From Ectobacillus funiculus (GTDB lineage: Bacteria; Bacillota; Bacilli; Bacillales; Bacillaceae_G): a stretch of 64,000 nt of DNA. The stretch lies in assembly GCF_042429435.1 (NCBI RefSeq), contig NZ_JBHMAF010000194.1; one strand, 5' to 3'. A program made the position numbers and the translations under genes. Positions 41,108 through 48,717 of the stretch are shown here, piece after piece. Position 1 is the stretch's first letter. Each line of letters opens with the position of its first letter. The notes below the pieces were generated by a model. That model saw only the letters and a list, made by a program, of their open reading frames with translations, was not told where the DNA came from and searched no databases.

Positions 41108-41839
41108 TTATGAGGTAGATGTGTCGATTGTAAATGTCACACGGTTTGCAGGATAATATAGAAAGGAAGAATGGATCGGTTGCTTGTTGACATCATATGC
41201 AATTTTCTCAACCTTAAAGAGCGGTTCTCCCACTTCACATTCCAAATGCCTTGCCTCCGCAGCGTTTGCAAAGATTAAATTTAATAATTTCTTATTATGA
41301 ACAGGCGTTACATTATACTTGCTTTTTAATGTCTCATACATAGAAATCGAATCCTGAACATACTGATTCAAGTTCGGGAAGACATTAAGGGAATAATGAG
41401 AAATTTCCAAAGCGAGAGGTTTATCATCAAAATATAAAATACGCTGCAACTCCAGTACATCACTTTCTGAAGAGATACATAATGCTGTAGCAATTTGTTT
41501 AGATGCAGGCTGGATGTTGAATGAAAGGATCTTGTTGTGAGGGGCTTTCCCTAATTCCGACATATACTCGGAATGTCCGTTGACTGCGATTAATTCCCGC
41601 TTTACCTTTGGATGTTGCACAAATGTTCCCTTTCCTTGCTGCCTGACAAGAAAGCCTTCTTCTACTAATTCCAGAACGGCCTTTCTAACTGTAATTCGGC
41701 TTACACCATAGATTTCACATAAGTCTGTTTCCGTTGGCAGCTTTTCGCCAGGGGAGTATATACCTCTATGAATATCCTCTGTAAGTGCTTGCTTTAGCTG
41801 AATATAGAGCGGTGTGGAACTATGTGTGTTCAGCTTCAT
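41108..41839 (-). CDS. frlR: GntR family regulator of the frl locus (FrlR-like)
   Basis: A 243-aa GntR/HutC-type repressor. Residues 1-70 are the winged helix ('LYIQLKQALTEDIHRGIYSP', 'LPTETDLCEIYGVSRITVRK', 'VEEGFLVRQQGKGTFVQHP'); the remainder is a UTRA effector domain ('LELQRILYFDDKPLALEISH'). It is convergent with the frl operon and matches FrlR by family and position. The palindrome ATTATAAC...GTTATAAT at 42140 upstream of its start and those before frlB are the probable operators. The effector is likely a phosphorylated fructosamine. Confidence 0.88.
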   Translation of the reverse strand: MKLNTHSSTPLYIQLKQALTEDIHRGIYSPGEKLPTETDLCEIYGVSRITVRKAVLELVEEGFLVRQQGKGTFVQHPKVKRELIAVNGHSEYMSELGKAPHNKILSFNIQPASKQIATALCISSESDVLELQRILYFDDKPLALEISHYSLNVFPNLNQYVQDSISMYETLKSKYNVTPVHNKKLLNLIFANAAEARHLECEVGEPLFKVEKIAYDVNKQPIHSSFLYYPANRVTFTIDTSTS

Positions 41840-41863
41840 ACTTGCATCTCCTTTCTTAAATTT

Positions 41864-42000
41864 TTACAATGGAAGAAAATGTTAATTTTCAACTGAAAAC
41901 GAATTTGATGTAGTGGTAAGTTTTGGGAATTCAGTATAAGTGTAACTACACCTCTGTCTTCACCCAAAGGCAGGTCTCGCCAATCGGCGAGTTTTCTTTA
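41864..42000 (+). repeat. dispersed repeat, diverged tandem copy 1
   Basis: A diverged first half (TTAATTTTCAACTG) and a well-conserved second half with a perfect CTCGCC-AATC-GGCGAG hairpin. It ends TTTCTTTA at 42000 and abuts the next copy. Confidence 0.85.
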
Positions 42001-42134
42001 CACTGTAAGAAAGTATAAATTTCTAGCTAGAAGACAATTCGACGTAGCGAGAAATTTTAGGAATTCAGTATAAGTGCAACTACGCCTCTGTCTTCGCCCA
42101 AGAGCAGGTCTCGCCAATCGGTGAGTTTTCTTTA
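42001..42134 (+). repeat. dispersed repeat, tandem copy 2
   Basis: Well-conserved copy beginning CACTGTAAGAAAGTATAAAT immediately at the end of the previous one, making a head-to-tail pair. Confidence 0.9.
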
Positions 42135-42139
42135 TTTAA

Positions 42140-42165
42140 ATTATAACGTAATGTAATGTTATAAT
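42140..42165 (-). promoter_or_regulatory. probable FrlR autoregulatory operator
   Basis: ATTATAAC (42140-42147) and GTTATAAT (42158-42165) form a perfect inverted repeat with a 10-base spacer. It is upstream of the frlR-like gene, with two repeat copies in between. Confidence 0.5.
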
Positions 42166-42316
42166 ACAAATTTTTAGCTTGTTAAGAAAATAGGCCATAT
42201 CAATTACTCAAGCAGATCAGCTGCTCTATTTCTGAACAGGAGATTCGCTTTTTTAAAAATATATCCTTATAATAAGCTATTGTTACATAGCTAAAGTGAA
42301 GAAAGGATGTGCAAGC

Positions 42317-42352
42317 ATGCAATCATTACAAGGAAAGACAGCGATTATTTAG
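42317..42352 (+). pseudogene. fossil start of a short-chain dehydrogenase gene
   Basis: After GAAAGGATG, ATG 42317 encodes MQSLQGKTAII and then stops. This is the usual N-terminal opening of short-chain dehydrogenases, just before the TGGxxGIG motif, which is lost. Confidence 0.5.
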
Positions 42353-42406
42353 GAGAAGGCATTCTAATACGTTTCCTTTTTGTATGTTTAATGATATCAT
42401 TTCTAC

Positions 42407-42439
42407 AAGTCCTTCTTAATGCAAAGAGAAAGGACTTTT
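42407..42439 (+). terminator. orphan terminator hairpin
   Basis: AAGTCCTT pairs with AAGGACTT and a short T-run follows. It may have ended the lost dehydrogenase gene. The stretch 42166-42310 shows nothing else. Confidence 0.6.
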
Positions 42440-42500
42440 ACTGTTTTTATATTTATGAACTATTCCTCAATCTTTTAATCAATCAAAGGAAGTGATGTTA

Positions 42501-43286
42501 ATGGATAAAATAATAGATAAGACAATGGATGAAAAAAAACAGCCTTATGGAACGGTTCTTATTAAAGCATCCCTTATCTTAGATTTCTTATCTAAGTGTG
42601 ATGAACCGCAGCCTTTAATTACCATTGCTAAAGAAACAGGACTAACTACTCCTACAGCTCTAAAAATCCTGGATACTTTGCTTCTAATAGGGTATGTTCA
42701 AAAGGATTTGGATTCCAAAAGGTTCAGTCTTGGTTTATCTATGATTAAATATGCTAATAAAGCAATTAGTAATTTAGATATAAAACAAATAGCCCAACCT
42801 CACTTAGAGGAGTTGCAGAAGGTGACGAGTGAAACTGTTCACTTAGGGATTCGCGATAAGGATAGTATTGTTTATGTAACAAAAATAGAGAGTAAAAATC
42901 CTGTATGTTTATATTCTAAAGTTGGTAATACTGTTCCTATGTATTGTTCAGCAATGGGAAAAGCCGTTCTAGCCGATGTGTCAGATGAAGAAGTTAGGAA
43001 TTATTTAAGCCGTAATCCATTAACTAAATTGACAAATAACACGATTACTACGGAACATGGTTTTATGGAAGAAATAGTAAATGTTAGAGGGTTAGGTTAT
43101 GCCTATGATGATAGTGAACATGAAGAAGGGGTATTTTGTATTGGAGCATCTATTACTTTAAATAATAAAAATTATGGTGCAATCAGTGTTAGTATGCCAA
43201 AATACAGGTTAACTGAAGAATTTCATAAACAAATTATTGAAGCAGTACAAAAATGCAAATTTAATATCCTAAATGATATTCAATAA
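42501..43286 (+). CDS. IclR family transcriptional regulator (KdgR-like)
   Basis: A 261-aa regulator with an N-terminal winged helix ('IKASLILDFLSKCDEPQPLI', 'TIAKETGLTTPTALKILDTL', 'GYVQKDLDSKRFSLGL') and a C-terminal IclR effector domain ('ETVHLGIRDKDSIVYVTKIE', 'MYCSAMGKAVLADVSDEEV', 'YDDSEHEEGVFCIGASI'). I chose ATG 42501 (AAAGGAAGTG before) over GTG 42492. It precedes the uronate catabolic operon and most likely senses 2-keto-3-deoxygluconate, as KdgR proteins do. Palindromes at 43511 and 51230 are candidate targets. Confidence 0.9.
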   Translation: MDKIIDKTMDEKKQPYGTVLIKASLILDFLSKCDEPQPLITIAKETGLTTPTALKILDTLLLIGYVQKDLDSKRFSLGLSMIKYANKAISNLDIKQIAQPHLEELQKVTSETVHLGIRDKDSIVYVTKIESKNPVCLYSKVGNTVPMYCSAMGKAVLADVSDEEVRNYLSRNPLTKLTNNTITTEHGFMEEIVNVRGLGYAYDDSEHEEGVFCIGASITLNNKNYGAISVSMPKYRLTEEFHKQIIEAVQKCKFNILNDIQ

Positions 43287-43337
43287 GCCAATCTTATCGC
43301 AAATAAGATAATAAAATGGCTTCTCCTTAATTTCGAT

Positions 43338-43388
43338 AAAAGCCTCTGATGACAATTTTATTATTAAAATTGTCATCAGAGGCTTTTA
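43338..43388. terminator. perfect bidirectional terminator
   Basis: AAAAGCCTCTGATGACAATT and its complement form an arm of over 20 bp around a TTAT loop, with a T-rich tail. Confidence 0.93.
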
Positions 43389-43455
43389 TTATACTTTTAT
43401 GAGTTAAAATTTTACATATATGGAATGAAGAGGTTGATTTGTTGTACATTCAGGA

Positions 43456-43533
43456 TTGCATTCGTTTTCATGATAATATATAATCCAAGTATAGTTTCTG
43501 AATGATAAATTAAATTTCCTATAAGGAAATTTA
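43456..43533 (+). promoter_or_regulatory. promoter and operator of the kdgA-kduD operon
   Basis: TTGCAT (43456-43461), 17 bases, TATAAT (43479-43484) is a good SigA promoter. Downstream, TAAATTTCCT-ATA-AGGAAATTTA (43511-43533) is a perfect palindrome with 10-bp arms. The same -35, spacer sequence (TCGTTTTCA...ATAATA), -10 and a related palindrome recur before zwf at 51173-51251. Confidence 0.75.
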
Positions 43534-43597
43534 AAGTGGTTTTTTGATAGTCAGAAAATTAATTTATTACTAATATTTAAGCTTGCGGAGGAGTCGT

Positions 43598-44251
43598 ATG
43601 AATAAATTAAACGTTTTAACAAAAATATCCCAATGTGGAGTTGTAGCAGTTTTGAGAGCGGATTCTGTAGAAGAAGCGGTTCGAATGTCAGAAGCATGTA
43701 TCGAAGGCGGCATTTTAGGTATTGAAATTACATTTACGATTCAAGATGCAGATGCTGTTATTAAGCAGCTAGCGTCCATCTATTCCGACAGAGGAGATGT
43801 AGTGATTGGCGCAGGTACTGTACTTGATGCAGCAACTGCTCGTATTGCGATCTTAGCTGGTGCGCAATATATTGTAAGCCCAAGCTTTGATGAGGAAACT
43901 GCTAAACTATGTAACTTGTATCAAGTTCCGTATATGCCAGGCTGTATGACGATCACCGAAATGAAGCGTGCATTAGAATTTGGAGTAGATATTGTGAAGC
44001 TATTCCCGGGAAGCGCCTTCGGATCTGATTTTGTCAAGGCAGTAAAAGCACCGCTTCCACAAGTAAATATTATGCCAACAGGCGGGGTAGATTTAGACAA
44101 TGTAGAAAAGTGGATTCAAAACGGTTGTGTGGCAGTTGGAGTAGGCGGGAATTTAGTTGCTCCAGCGAAAACAGGAGACTACGCACAAATTACTTCACTT
44201 GCTCGGCAATATGTAGAAAAAGTGCAACAGGCAAGGGTAAACCAGCCATGA
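43598..44251 (+). CDS. kdgA: 2-keto-3-deoxy-6-phosphogluconate aldolase (KDPG aldolase)
   Basis: A 217-aa class I aldolase that splits KDPG into pyruvate and glyceraldehyde 3-phosphate. 'CGVVAVLRADSVEEAVRMSE', 'GILGIEITFTIQDADAVIK', 'VVIGAGTVLDAATARIAILA' and the Schiff-base segment 'GVDIVKLFPGSAFG' (Lys) are all present, as is 'NIMPTGGVDLDNV'. Start ATG 43598 follows GGAGGAG. Its stop overlaps the kdgK start (ATGA). It is the last step of uronate catabolism in this operon. Confidence 0.95.
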   Translation: MNKLNVLTKISQCGVVAVLRADSVEEAVRMSEACIEGGILGIEITFTIQDADAVIKQLASIYSDRGDVVIGAGTVLDAATARIAILAGAQYIVSPSFDEETAKLCNLYQVPYMPGCMTITEMKRALEFGVDIVKLFPGSAFGSDFVKAVKAPLPQVNIMPTGGVDLDNVEKWIQNGCVAVGVGGNLVAPAKTGDYAQITSLARQYVEKVQQARVNQP

Positions 44252-45261
44252 AAAAAATAGTGACACTTGGAGAAATTATGCTTCGTCTCTCCACTCATAT
44301 TGGGGAACGTCTTTCTCAAACTAATCATCTGACGATGCATTATGGTGGGGGGGAAGCAAATGTTGGGGTGTCTCTTTCGCATTTTGGCTATGATGTTTAT
44401 TTTGTGAGCAAAGTACCGGGTAATCCATTAGGCCTAGGTGTGAAACGTCATCTTCAATCACATGGCGTTCATGTGGATTATCTCTTAACAAGCGGAGACC
44501 GATTGGGTACGTATTACTTAGAAGCAGGTATTGGAGAACGAAGTGCAAAAGTGACGTATGATCGAAAATATTCCAGTTTCTCAGAGTTACGAGCAGCCGA
44601 ATTAGATTTTGATGAAATCTTTCAAGGTGCATCCCTTTTTCATCTTTCCGGTATCACCCCAGCCTTGTCCGCTTGTTTGAAAGAAGTAGCGCTCGTCGCA
44701 CTGCAGAAAGCAAAGGAACACGGAGTCATGACAAGCTTTGATTGTAACTATCGCGCCTCGCTTTGGAGCCATAAGGAAGCATCGGAAGTGTTTCAAACAT
44801 TATTGCCGTATGTGGATATTTGCTTCTGCGGTGAATTGGATGCCATTTACTTACTAGGCATTGAACAAGCAGCGGATACGTTAACAAGGGAAGAGAAACT
44901 TATCGTTTATTACGAAAAAATCAAAGAAATGTATCCGAACATTCAATATATGAGTTCTACCTTCCGCGATGTGTACTCAGCATCAAGTAATACACTACAG
45001 GGAACTTTATACGCGGACGGTACACTTTATGTATCTAAGAAACATGAGATACAGCCGATTGTAGATCGTGTGGGCGGCGGCGATGCGTTTGCGGCAGGAA
45101 TTCTATATGGTCTGTTGGAAACATTATCACCGCAAACGACTATTTCATTTGCGACTGCAGCCTCTGCATTAAAACATACTGTGCACGGCGATTGTAATGT
45201 TTTCACAGTTGAAGAGATCTTCCAATTTATTGAAAATGGTTCTGGTAAGATTGCACGCTAA
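44248..45261 (+). CDS. kdgK: 2-keto-3-deoxygluconate kinase (PfkB family)
   Basis: A 337-aa PfkB sugar kinase that phosphorylates KDG to KDPG for the aldolase encoded just before. 'VTLGEIMLRLSTHIGERLSQ' and 'MHYGGGEANVGVSLSHFGYD' start the protein; 'TSFDCNYRASLW' and the ATP motif 'VDRVGGGDAFAAGILYG' with catalytic Asp close it. The ATG overlaps the kdgA stop, so translation is coupled. The pair is shared between galacturonate, glucuronate and pectin pathways. A second-family repeat follows, but the kdu genes downstream remain on the same strand. Confidence 0.94.
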   Translation: MKKIVTLGEIMLRLSTHIGERLSQTNHLTMHYGGGEANVGVSLSHFGYDVYFVSKVPGNPLGLGVKRHLQSHGVHVDYLLTSGDRLGTYYLEAGIGERSAKVTYDRKYSSFSELRAAELDFDEIFQGASLFHLSGITPALSACLKEVALVALQKAKEHGVMTSFDCNYRASLWSHKEASEVFQTLLPYVDICFCGELDAIYLLGIEQAADTLTREEKLIVYYEKIKEMYPNIQYMSSTFRDVYSASSNTLQGTLYADGTLYVSKKHEIQPIVDRVGGGDAFAAGILYGLLETLSPQTTISFATAASALKHTVHGDCNVFTVEEIFQFIENGSGKIAR

Positions 45262-45269
45262 TAAGAAAA

Positions 45270-45394
45270 GCGGACAAGGCCCGCCTTTTATGGCAGCGTA
45301 GGGGTGGGCCGGAGTCTGCCATTTTGGGCCTTGGGAGCTAGTCATCACCCCGAAAATTTATACTTTCTTATCTAATAAAGAAAACTCGCCGATT
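45270..45394 (-). repeat. second repeat family, longer inverted copy plus relic of the main repeat
   Basis: 45270-45370 carries the inverse of AAGAAAGTATAA...CTAGCTCCCAAGGCCC, with nested pairings CAAGGCCC/GGGCCTTG and GGCAG/CTGCC. TAAAGAAAACTCGCCGATT (45376-45394) is the hairpin end of the main repeat family, also inverted. These fill the 194-bp gap between kdgK and kduI. Confidence 0.65.
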
Positions 45395-45455
45395 ATAAAG
45401 AGTATTTTTTTGAACTTCTAATAAAACCTGACTAAAAAGAAAAGAGGAATCAATC

Positions 45456-46286
45456 ATGGAAACACGTTATGCGCATCATCCTGAGGATATCAAAACATAC
45501 ACAACAGAACAATTACGCAGTCAATTTTTAGTAGAAAAAATCTTTGCAGAGGGCGAAGTAAATCTAACATATACGCATGTAGATCGTATGATTTTTGGCG
45601 GTGTGATGCCAAAGGCAGAAGTATTAACGATTTCATTAAGCAAAGAATTAGGAGTCAGCTACTTCTTGGAACGCCGTGAAATGGGTGTGATTAATATCGG
45701 CGGTGACGGTGTAATCGTACTTGATGGTGTGGAATACGATATGAAGCGCCGTGATGGTTTATATGTAGGAAAAGGAACAAAAGAGGTTTTGTTTTATTCC
45801 AAGGATGCAGCTGATCCTGCGAAATTTTACATCAATTCTGTGCCGGCGCACCAAACATACCCAACGGTAAAAATTGATATTAACAATATCGAACCGCTTC
45901 GTTTAGGAAATCCAAGTACATTGAACCAACGTGCGATTTATCAATATGTTCATCCAAATGTATGCCAAAGCTGTCAGCTGCAATTAGGTTTGACGATGCT
46001 AGAGCCAGGAAGCGCTTGGAACACGATGCCATGCCATACGCATGAGCGCCGCATGGAGGTATATCTATACTTTGATATGGAGCCGGAAACACGTGCGTTC
46101 CACTTTATGGGGCAGCCAAATGAAACGAGACATTTAGTGATCGCTAATGAGCAAGCAGCCATTTCTCCAAGCTGGTCCATCCACTCGGGTGTCGGTACAA
46201 GCAACTATACATTTATTTGGGGCATGTGCGGCGAAAATATCACGTACGACGACATGGATGCAGTGAAAATGGAAGATTTAAAATAA
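45456..46286 (+). CDS. kduI: 5-dehydro-4-deoxy-D-glucuronate isomerase
   Basis: A 276-aa KduI protein that converts 5-keto-4-deoxyuronate, from unsaturated pectin fragments, to 2,5-diketo-3-deoxygluconate. The double cupin fold shows 'HVDRMIFGGVMPKAEVL', 'FLERREMGVINIGGDGVIVL', the metal site 'PCHTHERRMEVYLYFDMEP' (His-x-His and Glu) and 'SPSWSIHSGVGTSNYTFIWG'. Length matches the family. AAGAGGAA precedes the ATG. It is followed 24 bases later by kduD, the next enzyme. Confidence 0.96.
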   Translation: METRYAHHPEDIKTYTTEQLRSQFLVEKIFAEGEVNLTYTHVDRMIFGGVMPKAEVLTISLSKELGVSYFLERREMGVINIGGDGVIVLDGVEYDMKRRDGLYVGKGTKEVLFYSKDAADPAKFYINSVPAHQTYPTVKIDINNIEPLRLGNPSTLNQRAIYQYVHPNVCQSCQLQLGLTMLEPGSAWNTMPCHTHERRMEVYLYFDMEPETRAFHFMGQPNETRHLVIANEQAAISPSWSIHSGVGTSNYTFIWGMCGENITYDDMDAVKMEDLK

Positions 46287-46310
46287 AGCTGAACAAAGGT
46301 GGGGTAGAGC

Positions 46311-47090
46311 ATGACCAATTTAGATACATTTTCCATGGATTTCTTTCACTTAGATGGAAAAGTAGCGATTGTAACAGGTGGAAACAAAGGGATCGGACAA
46401 GGATTTGCAGTAGCGTTAGCTAAGGCCGGTGCGGATTTGTTTATTGTCACACATGGTACTGAGTGGGACGAAACAAAGAAGCTTATCGAAAAAGAAGGCC
46501 GCAATGTAACATTTTTTCAAGCTGAGTTAACGAGGAAAGAAAGCATCAACGAAATCGTCAAGGCTTGTTTAGATGCATACGGCAAAATTGATATTTTAGT
46601 TAATAATGCAGGTACGATTCGTAGAGCGCCGCTTCTGGAATATACAGAAGAAGATTGGAATGCTGTAATGGATCTTAATTTAAATGCCCTGTACTTTTTA
46701 AGTCAAGCAGTAGCAAAGGTTATGGTCGAGCAAAAGAGCGGAAAAATCATTAACGTGGCATCGATGTTATCGTTCCAAGGGGGTAAATTTGTACCGCCAT
46801 ATACGGCTAGCAAACATGGGGTGGCGGGGATTACAAAAGCATTTGCAAACGAATTAGCTGTGCACAATGTACAAATTAACGCAATTGCACCTGGATATAT
46901 CGCAACAGCAAATACAGCGCCAATCCGTGAAGATGAAACGCGCAACAAAGAGATATTATCACGTATTCCAGCGGAACGTTGGGGAACGCCATCTGATTTA
47001 ATGGGAACAGTTGTATTCCTAGCAAGCCGTGCATCTGATTACATGAATGGCCACATTATAGCAGTAGATGGCGGATGGTTGGTAAGATAG
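46311..47090 (+). CDS. kduD: 2-dehydro-3-deoxy-D-gluconate 5-dehydrogenase (2-deoxygluconate 3-dehydrogenase)
   Basis: A 259-aa short-chain dehydrogenase that reduces the KduI product to 2-keto-3-deoxygluconate. 'KVAIVTGGNKGIGQGFAVAL' is the NAD site, 'LVNNAGTIRRAPLLEYTEED' has the NNAG motif, and 'PYTASKHGVAGITKAF' carries the catalytic Tyr and Lys. The ending 'GHIIAVDGGWLVR' is typical. With kdgA, kdgK and kduI it forms a complete route from 5-keto-4-deoxyuronate to pyruvate and triose phosphate. A very long hairpin terminator follows. Confidence 0.94.
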   Translation: MTNLDTFSMDFFHLDGKVAIVTGGNKGIGQGFAVALAKAGADLFIVTHGTEWDETKKLIEKEGRNVTFFQAELTRKESINEIVKACLDAYGKIDILVNNAGTIRRAPLLEYTEEDWNAVMDLNLNALYFLSQAVAKVMVEQKSGKIINVASMLSFQGGKFVPPYTASKHGVAGITKAFANELAVHNVQINAIAPGYIATANTAPIREDETRNKEILSRIPAERWGTPSDLMGTVVFLASRASDYMNGHIIAVDGGWLVR

Positions 47091-47133
47091 AACTGGATCG
47101 GTGATCTAGAGAATATTAAATAGTTTTAAAATC

Positions 47134-47202
47134 ATGTACCAAGCCTTTTTCGCGCTGTAGGGAATTTATACTTTCCTACAGTGCGAAAAAGGCTTGGTAC
47201 AT
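47134..47202 (+). terminator. long terminator hairpin containing repeat-end sequence
   Basis: ATGTACCAAGCCTTTTTCGC pairs with its complement at 47183-47202, and the stem continues as CTGTAGG/CCTACAG. The loop side GAATTTATACTTTCCTACAG is the reverse complement of the repeat-family start. The remainder of 47203-47498 is AT-rich with no clear promoter. Confidence 0.85.
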
Positions 47203-47498
47203 AAAATTTATAAATGTTGTTTTGTTTTTGTTTTTAACTTTTGTTTTTATGATGAAGTAATGAATTTAAAGTTAAATGTTTAAAAAACAGATAAAACATG
47301 TTGTTTTTCAGTGGGTTTGCTTCTGAATAGCAGATTTTTTTAAAAAAAGAAGTATAATAAGGACAGGAAAGATAATCAAAAGTTAGCGTGTGATGAAACC
47401 GTTATCTCGCTAATATTATACAATATTTTATTTTTCAAAGCAGTACCATTAGTTTTAACAACTATGCTTATTTATTCATAAAAAGGAGTGTTTTAACG

Positions 47499-48584
47499 AT
47501 GCAAAGACAAGAAATTGAACAAAAAATTGAATTATTAATTGATAACTTAGTTAATCTGAATGATCCAGAAGGGAAGTATGCGATTCCTCTTGCAGATGGA
47601 CGTAAAATAGATAATAAGAGCTTTAATTACTGGGAATGGACAGCAGGCGTAGGACTTTACGGAATGGTGAAATACTACAAGCTTACCAAAAATGAAAAAG
47701 TATTGAATATTATTATTAACTGGTTCGATGAGCAATTTAAACAGCCGCCGGTTGAGAAAAATGTGAATACGATGGTGCAAATGATAACGCTTGCGTATTT
47801 ATATGAAGAAACAGAAAATCCAACTTATTTACCGTATTTAGAAACATGGGGCGATTGGTTATATCACGATATGACGAGAACAAAAGATGGTGCCATTCAA
47901 CATGTTGTCTTTGGTTCAGAAAACTACCAACAATTATGGGACGATACGTTAATGATGAGTGTTTTACCTTTGGCGAAGATTGGTCTATTGCTAAATAAAC
48001 CTGAATACGTTGAAGAAGCTAAAAAGCAATTCTTAGTACACATTAAGTATCTTTTTGATAAGAAAACGGGATTATGGTTCCATGGCTGGACCTTTGAAGG
48101 GAATCACAACTTCGCTGAAGCACTATGGGGGCGTGGAAACTCTTGGATAACAATTGCAATTCCTGAATTTTTAGATTTAGTTGATTTGCCAACAAATGAT
48201 CCAGTCCGTCAGATCTTAGTTGATACACTTGACAGACAATTAGAAGCTTTGGAAGCATGTCAAAATGAAAACGGTTTATGGCATACTTTATTGAATGATC
48301 CATCATCTTATGTAGAAGCATCTTGTACAGCAGGTTTCGCATTCGGTACATTAAAGGCTATTCGTAAACGTCATGTAGATAAAAAATATTTGAATATGGC
48401 ATTAAAAGCAGTTCAAGCAGTTATTGAAAATATCGATGACAAAGGGGAACTACAGCATGTATCTGCTGGTACAGCAATGGGAGACACGCTAGATTTCTAT
48501 AAAAAGATCCCTGTGACAGGTATGCCTTATGGACAATCAATGGCTATTCTTTGCTTAGTAGAATATTTATATTACAACATTTAA
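47499..48584 (+). CDS. glycoside hydrolase family 105/88 unsaturated rhamnogalacturonyl hydrolase
   Basis: A 361-aa cytoplasmic alpha6/alpha6-barrel enzyme that removes the unsaturated galacturonate from pectin-lyase products, feeding the KduI pathway. Landmarks are 'YWEWTAGVGLYGMVKYYKLT', 'QQLWDDTLMMSVLPLAKIGL' (candidate acid Asp), 'GNHNFAEALWGRGNSWITIA', 'NENGLWHTLLNDPSSYVEAS' and 'ASCTAGFAFGTLKAI'. These are shared with the B. subtilis YteR/YesR type. No signal peptide. It precedes a GPH-type transporter that probably imports its substrate. Confidence 0.92.
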   Translation: MQRQEIEQKIELLIDNLVNLNDPEGKYAIPLADGRKIDNKSFNYWEWTAGVGLYGMVKYYKLTKNEKVLNIIINWFDEQFKQPPVEKNVNTMVQMITLAYLYEETENPTYLPYLETWGDWLYHDMTRTKDGAIQHVVFGSENYQQLWDDTLMMSVLPLAKIGLLLNKPEYVEEAKKQFLVHIKYLFDKKTGLWFHGWTFEGNHNFAEALWGRGNSWITIAIPEFLDLVDLPTNDPVRQILVDTLDRQLEALEACQNENGLWHTLLNDPSSYVEASCTAGFAFGTLKAIRKRHVDKKYLNMALKAVQAVIENIDDKGELQHVSAGTAMGDTLDFYKKIPVTGMPYGQSMAILCLVEYLYYNI

Positions 48585-48717
48585 AGAAAGTTGTCCGAAC
48601 TCTCACTTGCTGATTCGTGGGAGTTTGAAACCTTACAACTGTAAATATTTAATAAGATCTTTATACATTAGTGTTTCAGATTTTTGATTACGGTTTCATA
48701 AATTGGAGGAAGGCAAA

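Noticed and set aside
42307..42495. 62-codon open frame before the IclR gene
   Set aside because: It runs through a dehydrogenase fossil and a terminator hairpin and has no ribosome binding site.
48598..48630. Hairpin AACTCTCAC...GTGGGAGTTT after the GH105 gene as a terminator
   Set aside because: It has a long loop and no T-run, and the next gene is in the same functional group.
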